From Durusdinium trenchii (lineage: Eukaryota; Sar; Dinophyceae; Suessiales; Symbiodiniaceae), in NCBI GenBank assembly GCA_963970005.1, contig CAXAMN010022729.1, positions 910,748 through 974,747 of the forward strand: DNA of 64,000 nt, read 5' to 3'. The notes under the pieces were generated by a model. It saw only the letters and a program-made list of their open reading frames with translations, was not told the DNA's origin and ran no database searches. How positions within the stretch are numbered: the first letter of the stretch is position 1; each line of letters starts with the position of its first letter. This document shows positions 1 to 12,654 of the stretch, in pieces. The translations under genes were made by a program, and so were the position numbers.

Positions 1-300
1 CGCTAGTAGTAACAAGTGCCTTACTAGTAGTAACAAGAAGCTAGTAGAAACAGGTGCATCGCTACTAGTAACAAGTGCCTTACTACTAGTAACAAGAAGC
101 TAGTAGAAACAAGTGCATCGCTACTAGTAACAAGTGCCTTACTAGTAGTAACAAAAAGCTAGTAGAAACAAGTGCATCGCTAGTAGTAACAGGTGCATCG
201 CTACTAGTAACAAGTGCCTTACTACTAGTAACAAGAAGCTAGTAGAAACAAGTGCATCGCTACTAGTAACAAGTGCCTTACTACTAGTAACAAGAAACTA
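1..300. repeat. CTAGTAG-type minisatellite array
   Basis: The window opens inside a tandem array. Units of roughly 55-60 bases alternate 'CTAGTAGTAACAAG', 'GTGCCTTACTA' and 'GAAACAAGTGCATCGCTA'. The ACTAGTA and CTAGTAG cores are near-palindromic. Copies differ by a few bases (ctagtag or ctactag, aag or agg), so the array is fairly young. Related text recurs at 4846, 6511, 39101 and 53515. Its left end lies outside the window. Confidence 0.85.
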
Positions 301-988
301 TTAGAATGCATCGAGATCAATCAAAGCACGACCGGGACACCGGAGCATCCATCAACTGGCCGGTGGACCTGTGTGCACCCGACCACCTTCTACAACGGAG
401 GGCACCTGTAGCATGTTGGATGATATTTGGGAACTAAATGTACTAAAGGCAATTTATATAAAAAGGGTGTTGAATTGTTGAGTTTCTTGGAAGAAAATGA
501 GCTCCATGGAATTGACCGCTTAGAAATCCATGTCGTGATCATGTTCACTTCTTTGATTTAGGATATTTAGGGGCCGGTGGAATCAAACATGACTCTAGTT
601 GAGAGGCTGCAGGAAGCCAAGATGCAAATATATGCCAGGTGTCCCATCCAGCAGATGTGGAGTTTCTCACTCAGGGAATTGCCCGAAAACTGGGAAGTGC
701 AGGGTCATGAGGGTGTTCTTGAACGGCAATGACAGCAATCGTCAAATACATTTTTGATTTGCGTTTATTGCCAAGGATGGCCGTGGTGAATCAGGCTTGC
801 ATGGCACAGTGCCCAGCCCACAATCGAAGACTCAAGGAGCATAGAACCATACAGGTCCATACAACTATATATATAAAACACTCTAACTCTAACGGTTTGA
901 TGTACTACAACTCCAACAAGCATGCCAATGGAGTCGGTGGATTTGCAAATGACGAGTTTGTTGTTGCTGTTGATGATCTCCCGAACAG

Positions 989-1279
989 TTTGCACATCGC
1001 CGCGGGTCTTGTTTTACCGTAGCCCTCCGAAGCTTTGCGGATTTGGAGGACAATGCCAAGGAGCTTCTGGAGCAACTTGCCTCAACTTGCCTTCTGGAGC
1101 TTTGGAGAGATCCGCTTTTTGACCACATGCAACTTTATGCAACTTACCTGCTAGATTTGCAGAACTGTTTGAGGAACTGTTTGCGGAAATGTCCAAGCTC
1201 GGGCTTTCGGGCAACCATGACCTTCGAACAGTGTAAGGCACAATGCGAGCGAGACGTGGCTGCAACGAAGTGGTCCTAA
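989..1279 (+). CDS. Probable terminal exon, unknown protein
   Basis: After a 'gaacag' acceptor, an open frame encodes about 96 residues. It includes the helical-looking stretch EDNAKELLEQLASTCLLEL and a Cys-spaced tail (CLRKC, EQCKAQCER), then stops at TAA. The composition is protein-like and not low-complexity. The exon upstream may be the open segment at about 590-740 (VERLQEAKMQIYARCPIQQ), but the joining frame was not worked out. No family is recognised. An intergenic open frame is the alternative. Confidence 0.35.
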   Translation, partial: FAHRRGSCFTVALRSFADLEDNAKELLEQLASTCLLELWRDPLFDHMQLYATYLLDLQNCLRNCLRKCPSSGFRATMTFEQCKAQCERDVAATKWS

Positions 1280-1589
1280 TTATTGTTGCCACATGATAGT
1301 CCGGTGTAGATATGTAGAGTGACATGATCAAACATGTTGAAACCGCATCTGCATAGATTAATATATATATATACTGTAACAAATGTGGAACTGTTTCAGT
1401 TAGAACCTCCTCATGTGACGTTGCTTTGCACTGCATGGGATGAGGAGCTCACCCACTGTCAGGCGCAGCGTCTCACCGCTCTCTAAGTTTATCCGCTGTC
1501 ATTTCTGAGATTGACAAAGCATTGGGGAGCTGTGTTTTCTCGAGCAGTTGATGATGTGATGTGTTTGTGTTTGTCATTGTGTGTCGCAG

Positions 1590-1788
1590 ACGGGATGGCA
1601 TCAATCCCCGCATCCGGTCCACCTATGGAAGGACTCCCTGTAGTGAGTTTGCAAAGTTCAAGAGCAAAAGTCAAGGTCACCTCGGTCCAATTCATGCGAC
1701 TTGCTCCACGGCAGGATGCGAGAAGGACTGTTTTGACCGAATCACTGGGAATTTCTGGAAAGTACGGCAGCTTCACTGGATTCAATAA
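1590..1788 (+). CDS. Exon-like segment with clustered cysteines
   Basis: This follows a 'gtgtcgcag' acceptor. The frame encodes about 65 residues, including HATCSTAGCEKDCFDRITG, and ends at TAA. The C-x4-C-x3-C spacing suggests a small disulphide or metal-binding segment. It may belong to the same unidentified gene as neighbouring open segments. No family is recognised. Confidence 0.3.
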
Positions 1789-2954
1789 AAAGGAGTCCTG
1801 TGCGCTGCAGATTCAGTGCAACTGCTATGGTGATAACATGTGATGACTTACTTTAATGTATGCATCATAGGCCTGTAGATTTGTTTGCAGAAGTATTGTG
1901 TACGACTGTAGAACTATGGTGGGCATCCATGGACATCCAAGGTATCAACGATGTGCAGGCAAATGTGCCATCAACACGGCTGCCGATGAGGCCGTGTGTT
2001 TGTTTAGACGAAGAGTTCATGAGTTCAGCTTAAGGAAATCCCACAACCATGAGGTGGTTTTCCAGACGAAGCACAACATCTCAATGCCTGAGATGAAAGA
2101 CTTGGAAACTCAGGCACTTTCTTGGCTGCTTGTGTGCCTGTTTAAAGGTTCGGAGGGAGGCGTGTTGACTTCTTGCCGTAGGTGGTGAGCGTGCTCAAAA
2201 AGAGGACACTGGAAGAGCAATCCCTTGGTTTTGCACAACCGCGAGTCTTCAGTTTCATTGACAACTTATATAACATTATATAACTACTATATACATACAT
2301 CATATATTTGGTGCATCAACGCAGGCCACCCGGCCAGGATCATTTTTCAGAAGCGACCTGACGATCATCCTTTCAGTTTCTTGATATTTCAGCTGCAACC
2401 TCGGTTATCCAGCGTGAGTCAAGTTTGCTTGCCATTGCACAGCCATAACAGTTAGGTGTCGCAAGAAAGCGGAAGATGCCTTGGGGAAAGCCTTGGGCAT
2501 TCCAGCAAAGCATTCGAAGCCAGCAGTGGTCATCAGGCAGAGTGCATCACAAGAACCCAGTCAATTATTGAAGAAACTTGTGAGCTGCAGACATGTGCTC
2601 GTTTCAGGAGGGAGGAGAGAGCGAGAGAGAGGGAGACAGTGAGAGTGGGGGGGCAAGATGTATCACGGTTGAGCACTTGCAGCTTGCAACGTTGAGGCCG
2701 TTCAAACCCGGAGTCCATCATGTCGGGGTGCAGGCAACTCTTGGATGCGAGAAAAAGAAGCACTCACGCATTTGTGCAAATTGTAGCTAGTTTCTCAGAA
2801 GCAGCAGGTTTGAGAGTTCTTCGTGTCCATGCTTCGCACGAAATAGTTCTGTTTGAAGGCCCTGAATCAAGATCCCGGGAATGATTTGGAAGCAGTGGTT
2901 GACGTGCAGGACCCTTGCTCACTAAAGTCTGAACACGGAATACTTGCCCTACAG

Positions 2955-3102
2955 ATCAAAACTGCTGGTGAACTTGCAGGGCACCAATGCATGGTTCTGG
3001 CAGGCCCTGTCCAACGAGAATATGGATAAGCTCGCTGATGATTCAACACTCAAAAGCTTCGACAAGGTGTTTGCCAAGTCAAATTGGAAGGATGAGTTGT
3101 AA
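2955..3102 (+). CDS. Terminal exon of an ER-retained protein (C-terminal KDEL)
   Basis: After a 'cctacag' acceptor the frame reads through NAWFWQALSNENMDKLADD and ends SNWKDEL followed by TAA at 3100-3102. A C-terminal KDEL is the classic retrieval signal for soluble proteins of the ER lumen, so the full protein is probably secretory-pathway resident. The rest of the gene was not resolved: upstream text at 2860-2950 is open in other frames but no joint is certain. The assignment rests on the four terminal residues plus normal protein-like composition. Confidence 0.45.
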
Positions 3103-4845
3103 GATTCAGACGTTCTATAATTCAAACATAACTCAAGTATATTCACATTGAAGAATGTGCTTGTGGATGGGCTTCATTGCTACATGTGTATTGTACAAAT
3201 ATATATATATATATGTGTGCGGGCGCGTGTGTGCAGCAGACACGCGTTTGATGAGTTGCCCAAGCTGCCGATGCAAGCGCGTGATTGGTGCTTTGTGCGA
3301 AAAGGTGTTTGAGGCTTTCGATGATGCTATCTCATCGGACACCGCCATGCATGGTCTTCTGAAGATTTTCCCTGCAGAATCTTGATCATTACTCGTGCTT
3401 CTGAGACCAAGAGCTAGCGGAATAATTTGACCGATCAGGATTACAGTAGTGGCCGAGCAGCTGTAGGCTTGAAATTCAAGACGACGTATGACGAAGTGTT
3501 GATAACTGTTCAAGTCAGTTTAGCTACTGACAACTAGCGCTCTAATACATTCTAATACTATGATGATTATATATATATATACTAGCATATTGACCGTTTA
3601 CCTCAGGAAGCTGCAGAAGTCACTTCAGCGTCAGTGTCTGGAAACTTTGTGTCATTGGGCCAGTCGACTGCATTAGTCAGCGCGTTTTGCAGCCAACGTC
3701 CACTGCCAAGAACAATTGTGAACAAACACTTCAGCAATTATGGCCTCATTCGTTCCACACCAGAACCTTAACCAAGGTTGGCACACTGTTTGCCGAAGAG
3801 ATAAGGCCAAGAGCATTTCCAGCAGTGACGACAGAATGTAAAGTGGCTTCATGACACTGAGCTCATGCAAGGCTCTCCCTAAGAAGTTCAGCAACCAAAG
3901 CTCTACTTGATCTACTTGCACTATGTTTCCGAAACATATTCTATTTGGCTTGTGTTGTTGTCACTATTCTCAGGCTCTTGTATATATATATATATGTTTC
4001 ATGGGTCCTGGTGAGCTTGTTTGAAGACTGAGGGCAAGTAGTTGTGTGAAGAATTACGATCAGGCAGATCACACCATGAACGGCTTCGGCACTACGCGTC
4101 TTGCCAAAACATGTTTTGCACAATCTCTTCCACAGGCTCCACATTCTGGGCAGCTTTGCGAACCTTTGCACAGCTGCTGCACATTGCTTTCCACAGACAG
4201 TGTGCTTCAATGTTTTTCAAGCAAGGCAAGTTGTCCATCACGAAACGCTCAACTCGTGTTCTCAGCCTGGCCCTTGGCCTTGCAGTCACATTCGGCTCTC
4301 CATTGCAACGCAAGACGTCAGAAGAAAGCGCTTTTGCCGTCTTGCAGCCAATTGTGGCTGGCTACCGGCAGCGTGTTTGGCAACATCGTATCATTTCAAA
4401 GTGGACGCGACACACAAATCGAATGCTGTGACCGCGAGGGAGTGGTGACCGAATTCCAGAGCCGCAGGCCGCTTTCGGCTTTCAAGGCCAAGAAAACCCA
4501 CTTGGCCAGATTTAGGAGTTGCTTTGTTTTCCATTCCAAGTTGCTTTACTATATAGTTGTATATACTTGTTCCGTGATCTAGGGATCTAATCTCGGCAAA
4601 GACTTCGTATAATCAACACCAATTCCATGCAATGGATGTGATCGCTAATAATCATTTGTCAACATGCCAGGTATCATATAGGCATGCATAGAAAAGCTAA
4701 TGCAGTTTGATTTGTGCTTCATCTACTTACATATATACGTATGAGCAATATATGCATTTGCTTGTGGCGATGCGATGCTATGTGTTACTGGCAGCTTTGC
4801 TACTCTCATCGCCGGCAGCCTAGCCACAGCGTCATAAGTTGGAAG

Positions 4846-4869
4846 ACCTAGTAGCGTCCTTGCTCCTAC
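4846..4869. repeat. Fragment of the GTAGCGTCCTTGCTCCTA repeat
   Basis: A single copy of the text 'TAGTAGCGTCCTTGCTCCTA' lies in otherwise unremarkable DNA. The same words appear in the composite repeat at 6511-6590 and, reversed, at 39101-39152, which marks a dispersed family. Confidence 0.5.
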
Positions 4870-5271
4870 CATTTTAAGTACATGACTCCAAGAAGTACTG
4901 TACATTGACTCCAAGGTGCCATGGCGAGCTAGACTGCGATGAGTTGGAAAGAGTGGAAGAGTCAGAATCCTGGACATCATGTGACATCATGAAGCCACTT
5001 AACTACACTCAGACGTACCACAAGCATTCTCAGGTCAGAGGCAGATGCATTGAGAGTGCAGCTGCTGCAGCAAAAGGTGAGGCGGCAACATGAGACCTTA
5101 AATCAGGCAGGGAAATGATGGGTGGCAAAGAATATCAAAGAATTATATACTTATATAAAGAGGATGGAGCGCGAGAGAGAGAGAGAGAGGAGAGATACAG
5201 AGAAGGGGGGTGAAGTTCGCAGCTTCCCTGAAAAGTTCTAGGTACCCTCGTCAGAGCGCTTCAGCTTGCCG

Positions 5272-8200
5272 ATGGCACGTGCATTTGCTGCCTTAAGTCA
5301 AGCCGCATTTTGCTTCTTGGTCAGTCATTGTTGTTTGTTTGCGGCCGGCGACAGAGATGCTGAAATTGCATGTTCGGATCCCATTTTGCAGCAACGGTCT
5401 GCGGCCTGCCATGCTTTCGAGGTGGTGCAGACGAGACGTTGAGGAACTGGACTTGTAGCGCATGCCATTCCGTGGGGTTTACCCTCTCAGCTGGGACAAC
5501 CCGGCTGGTCCGCCAGGCTCGAACACGGGTAAGATGCATTGAAGTGGTGCGACTAACCGCTGCTGGCAGATGTGTTGGGTATGGTTGGAGAGAGAACTGC
5601 ATCACACTGTATGATGATGCATGCAATTGGTGTTCCGCAGAAGCTCATCACTTTCCCTCACGCGAATCCAGTTCGGGTATGTTGCGGTACATTCCTGGCC
5701 CTTCATTATCCTTCTTTAGACCCTGTATGGAGGCCGAACTTGGAGAAGCTGACTCTACCTTCATTTTTGCTGCGCGGATGAAATGGCTTGAGGGCGAGCA
5801 CAGTCAACACGCTTGGCCACCTGCTCGGCCTAGAGAGTCATTGAAGAACCCCAAAGAAGACACGTGGCTGCATAGAAGTGAATGGGAATGATCCGACATT
5901 CAAGTACATGCAAATGTGATCAAATGTGTCTTTACTGCTGGGATATCACAGCAGAACCCACTTAATTACTTGAATGGGGGTGCAATGTCTCGATGTTAAA
6001 CAATTGACAACATGCAAGTTCATGAGTTTTTGGTATTGACTTTAAACACATGCATGCGAGAGTTTATTATGCCCAAGGATTGCTACGGACACTGTGCCAA
6101 AAGAGGAGGCTTCTGTGCTTGGTGCGGTGTGGGGAACGCATGCTGCCGCCAGGGTGAGGCACGAGATTCATTGTGCTTACTGTTTCTCCTGAAAGGCTAA
6201 GGCGGTTGGCACGTGACACTGTTGTACACCGGACAACTTGGCACATGTTTAGCCACAAGAACAGAGAACTGACGACTGGTTTGGAAGTGATCACCTTTTT
6301 TTGGAATGTATTGTCCGCAAAGCGTATGGGTATTGGCTGTATAGGATTACCACATTCATATGTGACATGTGTGTATATATACAATACGTACATAAACGAC
6401 ACGCCGGGCTCGTTTCCGCACATGCGGTTGTGAGCGGTTTGTTTCCACAGCCGTGCTTCTTTCAAGCTGATTAATGCGCGTGGGCCACCCAGCTTTCGAT
6501 CCTTCCAATTGTTAGTAGCGTCCTTGCTCCTAGTAGTAAGGCCAGGAGCCCCTAGGCCCTACGTAGTAGCGTCCTTGCTCCTAGGCGCTGTTCCGCAATG
6601 CGGTTCATTTTAAAGAGGACCCGCGACAATGCGATTTCAAGCGCGGCTTTTCTCCTCAGGCATTTGTGATCATGCGAGGCTTTTGCTCAAGCTTTCGCCA
6701 AGAATGTTTTTCCACATGTTGGGGTTGATTTCTAAGCAAAAGGGATTTGCCACGAAGAAGTCCCCCCAAAACGACACCTCAAGCCAGACAAACGTAACAA
6801 AAGGAATCAACGACGAACACAAACAAACCTCGAAAGGTGTCCCCGTCATGTCCCCCAAGCCAAAATTTAAAGGCATGTGAAAATCAATCGAAATCATGCT
6901 GTGTGCAAAATTCTGGACAACTTGCTCCATGTCAATCAAAACTTATCAGATAGCAGCAGCACAATTGAAGACAAGAACGTCACTGTCCCCAGGCCCCCCA
7001 CCCCCACAACGAAAGCAAGCAGCAAAAGCGAGCGCGGGCAGTATACAAAACTCAGACAAAACTATACAAAACTTTTGCTGCATCAGTGCCTGTAAAGTCG
7101 CCCAAAGAGAGCTGATGTGCCAACTATCTACATTCAACAGGAACAGGCACAAACACGTAAACAATCGTCAAACTGCAGGCATGTTCAAAGACCCCTTCAG
7201 CACTGAAGCTTTTTGAGAGGAGACGACTGTGAATCATGTAAGGGCCTAGTAGGGCTCTCAGCAGTTTTAGCGGCAGCGTCCATGAAGGCTAGTGATCCTG
7301 CTGAGTGCTTCAACGCCACGTTTAGCGGTGTTGAGCATCATGAGGCTGAGCTGCAAGTTAAGCTTCCTTCTCACCAAGTCGGGAAGTTGAACATGACGCG
7401 GCTTTTGAACGGGACAGCTTTGCAAGACAAAAGGGAAAGCTGGTCGTTTGGTTTACTTCGTCGTTGATGTCAAGCACCCAGGAGTGCGTTGAAGTCCCAT
7501 CGCCAGCACCACGGCTGAGAGCGACAGTTGGCAAGAATTAGCCAGTCCTTTTTCCATGGACACGAAGGGATGCAGCAATTATGCAGGCAAGACACATCCC
7601 GGTGCAGCATGAACATGAAGACTGCTGGATCTACTGCGGGAAGGCTGACCCGCAAATGACGAGTGCAGGTGCTGCATGCAGCAAAGTTAAATTCTTCTTT
7701 GGCAGGCTGGTGGCTTTTGCGATTGGTGTGGCGCCGGGAATGCGTGCTGCAAGCCGCTTGTCTGGTTAGGCCAATGTGACCCGTCAAATGTATTTTTGCA
7801 CTTGCCAGGCGCTGAACTTACTCAGGTTTATGTGTGGTTTGTATGTGTTGGCCATGCCTGCATGGTCAGGAGACATGAGAGAATATTTTTGCTGACTTGG
7901 TTCATCAGTGTATCTCAGTGTGTCTAAACTGTGGCCCGTAGAATTCCAGTGCCCCAACATCCGTCATGTGCTGTTCAGGGCCGGCTATGAGTTTGACCCC
8001 ATCGAATGTCGTGGTGCCAAGAATGCCGCGGTCTTAGACAAACTTCATTAGCAGCTGTTTACCAGGGTTTGTGTCAGTGCATTTGAGCAGACTGCTACAG
8101 CTTTCAATAGCTTGGCCAAGAGCATTAGTGGATGCGGAGCACAATCTGGAGCACCACATGTAGCATGTGTTGCAAAGCTGAGGCGAGTGACCAGCACCAT

Positions 8201-10617
8201 GTTTGCACAGCGTTGTCACCCACAGTGCCAACACCAACTTCCAATGATTTTGGTTGTGTGCTTGCAATTCGTGGCTTTTTGGCATGCATTGTCACTAACT
8301 AACACTTCTGAAACCCAGCCGAACCGAAGACAGAATCTGAGCGGTTCTATCTACTTGCTTCCGTGCACTGTACTGCAAAATCTGTATTTGAGTCTTCCCG
8401 CATGTGGGTTTTACTGCTTGACGAATCCTTCCTCGTCTCAGTGAAGTCACATGAGAACCCATTGGGGCTGTTGCTAACGAAGATAAACGAAGAGATAAAT
8501 TCGACGTTTGAACAGCTGCAACTCAAGGTTCCAAAACGTTCACGAATGCACTGCACGACGCCTTCTTCTGGAGTGACGCCTTGCCACATGAGGCGGAATT
8601 TGCTGCAATGTTGTTCAGAAAATCTCTCAAGTAGAACAGCATAGAAGAAACGCAGAACGGGTGGAAACAAGAAACATTGATTCCTGGATTCAGATTCCAT
8701 CTTTTTCCAGGACTGTGAGGGTTGCCAAGTCTTTGATGGCTTTTGGCGAGTATGGACTGGCATTGAGAGCAAAGTGGAGCTACTTGCCCGGCAGACGATC
8801 AATGTATGGCTGCGACATGCTGTAGCCTTGTGCTGTTGGATTGAGACAGTGGCATTGCAGTAAGTGTTGTTTCTTGCCACACGTGAATGTTTGCAAGGCG
8901 TGTTCTCGTCGACAATGGCTGCATTCCAGGCAATGCCTTGAGTGAGGGCTTGGCATTGTGTTCAGACAATTTGTATCAATTTGTTCAACAATTGCAGAGC
9001 CGAAGTCAGTGGGTTTTGTCCAGGCACCAGTCAGGGTACTATTGTACTCACTGGGCATTCTTTGGGCGCAGCAGTGGCCACCCTTGCTATGTACATGCTG
9101 TGCCGTGGCGAAGAAGGGAAGGGTCCATGGTACCGGCCAGCTGATGAACTCCGACAAGCACAGGTTCATCTTGAACCTAAACAAGTGAAGCAATATTATA
9201 TCATATGCGGTATCGTTGCCGAGCCATGCCGAGCCACACACATGACAACCAACGACACAAACCAGATCAACCTCCCAAGCTGTCTCAGCCCCACTTCAAG
9301 TACTTTCGGTGCACGTTGCCAGACTGGAGTGAAGTTGCAGTTTCAAGTTGGGAGTTGGGAGCTAGGGAAGAAGATACCTTTTGCATCGTTCTACTATGTT
9401 CTACTATTACTATGTTCTACTAGTATGGGTGCTTTTACCACCTATGCCCGCCCTCAACAGCATATTAGTGTCAGGCAACTTCGTGGCTACAGCGTCGGCC
9501 TCTCCTACAACTTTGCTTCCCCACGGGTTGGAAATGATGCATATCATGATGCATTTGCAACTTGTGCAAGCACCCGAACCAGAATGTTTGGAGCAGTTCG
9601 TCTGTGAGTGAGAGACAAACTTCCAACTATAGTCATGTATATAGGTGTAATTGGGATGTTTGCTGCGCATGGTGTCTTCTGTGTGTGCCTCGAAAAAACG
9701 ATAGGGGAGTCTACCCCTAAGACTTGCATTGCAGCCAGTGAGAAGTCCAGTGAGATGGGAAGATCCGTAGAGAGTTGTCAGAGCTTGGCATGAATCTGAG
9801 AGCCGCTTTGGCCACATGGAGGATCCACTCAGCTTGACCTTGATCATGGGAAGAGCTTGGCAAAGAGTTCGGAGCCGTTTTGCCTCCATGTATGGGCGAT
9901 TTCATCGATACCCATGCTTTCTCAGCCAAATGACAAGATCCCCACACGTATACTTGGGAATAGCAAACCAGCATTGTCATTCTGGAAAGAGAACAGGAAC
10001 ACAAGCACCTTGTTGGCACCCTGCGGGCTTTATATAGGTTTCCTGCTTAGGATGCCCAAAGATGTGGAAAGGCCCAAACCCTGAAAAAAGATAGGTGACA
10101 TCATTTGACATCCCAATTTGATCCAATGCTCAATGCATACACTGCGAACAAACAGTTTTTCTGACCCAATTGCGGCCCAGCATTTCCACAGAGCATGCGG
10201 GTCATTTCCTTCCAAGTGGTTTCTGATGTGCCCGACTTCGAGGCAAAGATGTTCAACCGGACTGTGCCTTTGTATCGGATTACACGTGGCCGTGATCCGG
10301 TGGTGCACGTTCCGCCGCTGCCAATCTACCATCATGTGGGTTCTGAAGCCTACTTCTCAGGTAAATCGCAGAAACTTGGCTTATCAGTTGCACTCATCCC
10401 CATTTTGGTATCAAGGGTATGCCATTCCCTTTTCTTCTTTTTTTTTGTGTGCAGATTAGGGCACAACCTATGGAAACATCATGTTACGTTTGATCATCCT
10501 TTGCGTTACTTGAGTGCCCCTTTTTGGTCCAAGGGAGGACGTGGTGGTTTGCTTGGATGCAGAGGATGCCAAGTGTCCGCCACCCAGACATTCAGCTGGT
10601 CATTTGCAGCCGCTTAA
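5272..10617 (+). CDS. Secreted class 3 lipase, many exons
   Basis: This gene encodes a triacylglycerol lipase of the class 3 alpha/beta-hydrolase type. A start at 5272 gives a signal peptide (hydrophobic AAFCFLVSHCCLFAAG). The segment NWTCSACHSVGFTL near 5440 and CVGYGWRENCITL near 5573 fit the N-terminal part of the family. Clear exons follow: CEGCQVFDGFWRVWTGIES at about 8712-8775; VLTGHSLGAAVATLAMYML, with the GHSLG nucleophile elbow, at about 9040-9105; SYNFASPRVGNDAYHDAF, with the usual aspartate region, at about 9500-9555; PLYRITRGRDPVVHVPP and HHVGSEAYFSG, with the terminal histidine region, at about 10260-10362; and DVVVCLDAEDAKCPPP at about 10540-10590. Exons lie in different frames and are separated by AG-acceptor introns. 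The FRGT-like segment and the exact 3' end, which runs into a microsatellite, were not found. A frame change near 5420 is unexplained. Confidence 0.75.
6079..6165 (+). CDS. Cys-rich motif, copy 1
   Basis: The frame encodes DCYGHCAKRGGFCAWCG followed by VGNACCRQG. The pattern is C-x3-C-x6-C-x2-C-x5-CC, which resembles a small Cys-rich module that I recall as common in dinoflagellate proteins. It lies within the span of the lipase gene and may be an exon of it or of an overlapping gene. A second copy is at 7621-7765. Confidence 0.5.
6511..6590. repeat. Composite TAGTAGCGTCCTTGCTCCTAG repeat
   Basis: Two copies of 'GTAGCGTCCTTGCTCCTAG' flank the text 'TAGTAAGGCCAGGAGCCCC'. It belongs to the same family as 39101-39152, where it is inverted, and as 53515-53655. 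Confidence 0.6.
7621..7765 (+). CDS. Cys-rich motif, copy 2, split by a small intron
   Basis: The first half, EDCWIYCGKA, is at about 7617-7646. The second half, GGFCDWCGAGNACCKPL, follows the acceptor 'ttctttggcag' near 7706. Joining them restores the same Cys pattern as copy 1. The intron is about 65 bases, and the best donor reading is AAG|GC, a GC-AG type tolerated in dinoflagellates. This supports real, spliced coding sequence. Confidence 0.5.
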
Positions 10618-10628
10618 AGTGCGGCTCA

Positions 10629-11427
10629 TTTATCTATCTATCTACCTACCTATCTATCGATCTATCTATCTATCTACCTATCGATCTATTTATATATTTA
10701 CCTATGATTCTATCTACCTACCTACCTACCTACCTANNNNNNNNNNNNNNNNNNNNNNNNNNNNNNNNNNNNNNNNNNNNNNNNNNNNNNNNNNNNNNNN
10801 NNNNNNNNNNNNNNNNNNNNNNNNNNNNNNNNNNNNNNNNNNNNNNNNNNNNNNNNNNNNNNNNNNNNNNNNNNNNNNNNNNNNNNNNNNNNNNNNNNNN
10901 NNNNNNNNNNNNNNNNNNNNNNNNNNNNNNNNNNNNNNNNNNNNNNNNNNNNNNNNNNNNNNNNNNNNNNNNNNNNNNNNNNNNNNNNNNNNNNNNNNNN
11001 NNNNNNNNNNNNNNNNNNNNNNNNNNNNNNNNNNNNNNNNNNNNNNNNNNNNNNNNNNNNNNNNNNNNNNNNNNNNNNNNNNNNNNNNNNNNNNNNNNNN
11101 NNNNNNNNNNNNNNNNNNNNNNNNNNNNNNNNNNNNNNNNNNNNNNNNNNNNNNNNNNNNNNNNNNNNNNNNNNNNNNNNNNNNNNNNNNNNNNNNNNNN
11201 NNNNNNNNNNNNNNNNNNNNNNNNNNNNNNNNNNNNNNNNNNNNNNNNNNNNNNNNNNNNNNNNNNNNNNNNNNNNNNNNNNNNNNNNNNNNNNNNNNNN
11301 NNNNNNNNNNNNNNNNNNNNNNNNNNNNNNNNNNNNNNNCTACCTACTAGTACCTACCTACTAGTACCTACCTACTAGTACCTACCTACCTACCTACCTA
11401 CCTACCTACCTACCTACCTACCTACAC
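10629..11427. repeat. CTAT/CTAC tetranucleotide microsatellite around a gap
   Basis: Tetranucleotide runs of ctat, ctac and ctactagtac type flank the unsequenced stretch. The gap most likely exists because the tract could not be assembled. Reading frames that appear to cross it are artefacts. Confidence 0.95.
10737..11339. other. Assembly gap, 603 N
   Basis: An unbroken run of N lies inside a tetranucleotide repeat. The true length is unknown. Confidence 1.
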
Positions 11428-12654
11428 CTATAAACACTGCCTCGACCAACATTAGGGGTATTTGGGAATTGATCGGAATGGTCTTCAGTCCTTAGCCTGA
11501 GTCGTAATTACCAGATGGTCTAGCAAACCCATGAACTCTCCGGTGACCAAGCGACAACCTTTTAAGGTGCCAATCGATACTCTCTGATTGAGACAGTCAT
11601 TTTTGGTCTGGGGCTTGGGCTTCAATGTGATACAGTGACACCGGGGAAACCATTTGTTGACTGGGCCGTGGAGGTCTTGACCACTGCAAGTCAGAGCTCG
11701 TGGCTGAGGGCAGAGGTTTGGGACTGGGCATTTGCCAATGTGTTACATAACTCCACCATGCCACAAAGCAGGCGAGTGGGAAGTCTTTGTTTACTAAACA
11801 GTCGGTTTGAAGAACATCAGGCTTGGCAGCAAAAAGAGTTGTGCGTGGCCGTTTGCGTAATGGAGCTTCTCCAGCAGTTGTGTTGAGCAAGATGTTTGGA
11901 TTACATATGCATCTCAAGGTCAGGCACCCTGCCCTTGATGGCTAGGTCCTCTTCTACATACTGTAGCTGTTTGACATTGAACCGAGGATGTGTACTGACT
12001 CTAAGACCTACTGTTATGGCTTTGAGTATCGAGCTCACCAAGCCCGCTGTGAAGCTCGGTGCACGTGCGCAGGTGGTCCGTGGCTCAGACATGCTCAGAC
12101 GTTCTCATCCAAGGAATTGTGGACGCAACCAATTTGCCATCACGAGGAGGCAGCGGTGCGTCATGAGGAAATCACGTTGTGCTGATCCGTGTTTGCCAAG
12201 AAGAGTTGTTACCTTAGTGTCTCGATTTGTCACATACTCTTCCAATCAAGGTTTCATTGCAAATTTTGTGAGAAAACGTCGAATCAGCGACCACCGCGTC
12301 GAATCGGCGACCAGACCCAGACCCACCCCCATCAGCGACCAGGTTTCACGGATCTGCAGCCAGGTTGCTCCGATCTCCTACTGATTGTGAGCGACATACC
12401 TTCACAGTGTAGTGACTCGTGCTTTTCACTCATTGCATGTCCTAGTCGTTTGAAGGTACCGTTACTTTAAAGCGAAGCACCTGTGAATTGTAACTGTCAG
12501 CATATGCACCCGTCACGAAATGTCTGCCCTGGATCACCCAAACAGAAAGTTTCCCTTGCGCCCGCGACGAAGAGTGGTCACCAAGTCTGGTATCACAAGG
12601 AGAGCGCAGTCTCGAAGAGCACCCGTGCCAGCCTACCAGATTTTGCGAGCATGT
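11428..12654. other. No gene recognised
   Basis: Only short open segments occur here. The stretch at about 12280-12370 repeats 'ATCAGCGACCA' and 'ATCGGCGACCA' words related to the degenerate repeat at 13650-13960. Nothing else could be supported. Confidence 0.4.

Larger units (their letters stand above)
301..5271. other. Sparse region with exon-like pieces of unidentified genes
   Basis: No long conserved reading frame crosses this stretch. Short plus-strand open segments with protein-like composition, each preceded by an AG acceptor, occur at about 590-740, 989-1279, 1590-1788, 2955-3102 and 3238-3385, so one or more many-exon genes are likely. Between them lie TA microsatellites (about 1363-1374, 3199-3216, 3568-3581, 3981-3996) and a GA tract (about 5171-5200). 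Segments at 4042-4431 are open on both strands and cannot be assigned. I recognise no domain here. Confidence 0.4.

Noticed and set aside
10514-11378. Long plus-strand open frames across the gap
   Set aside because: They consist of unsequenced N and tetranucleotide repeat translation.
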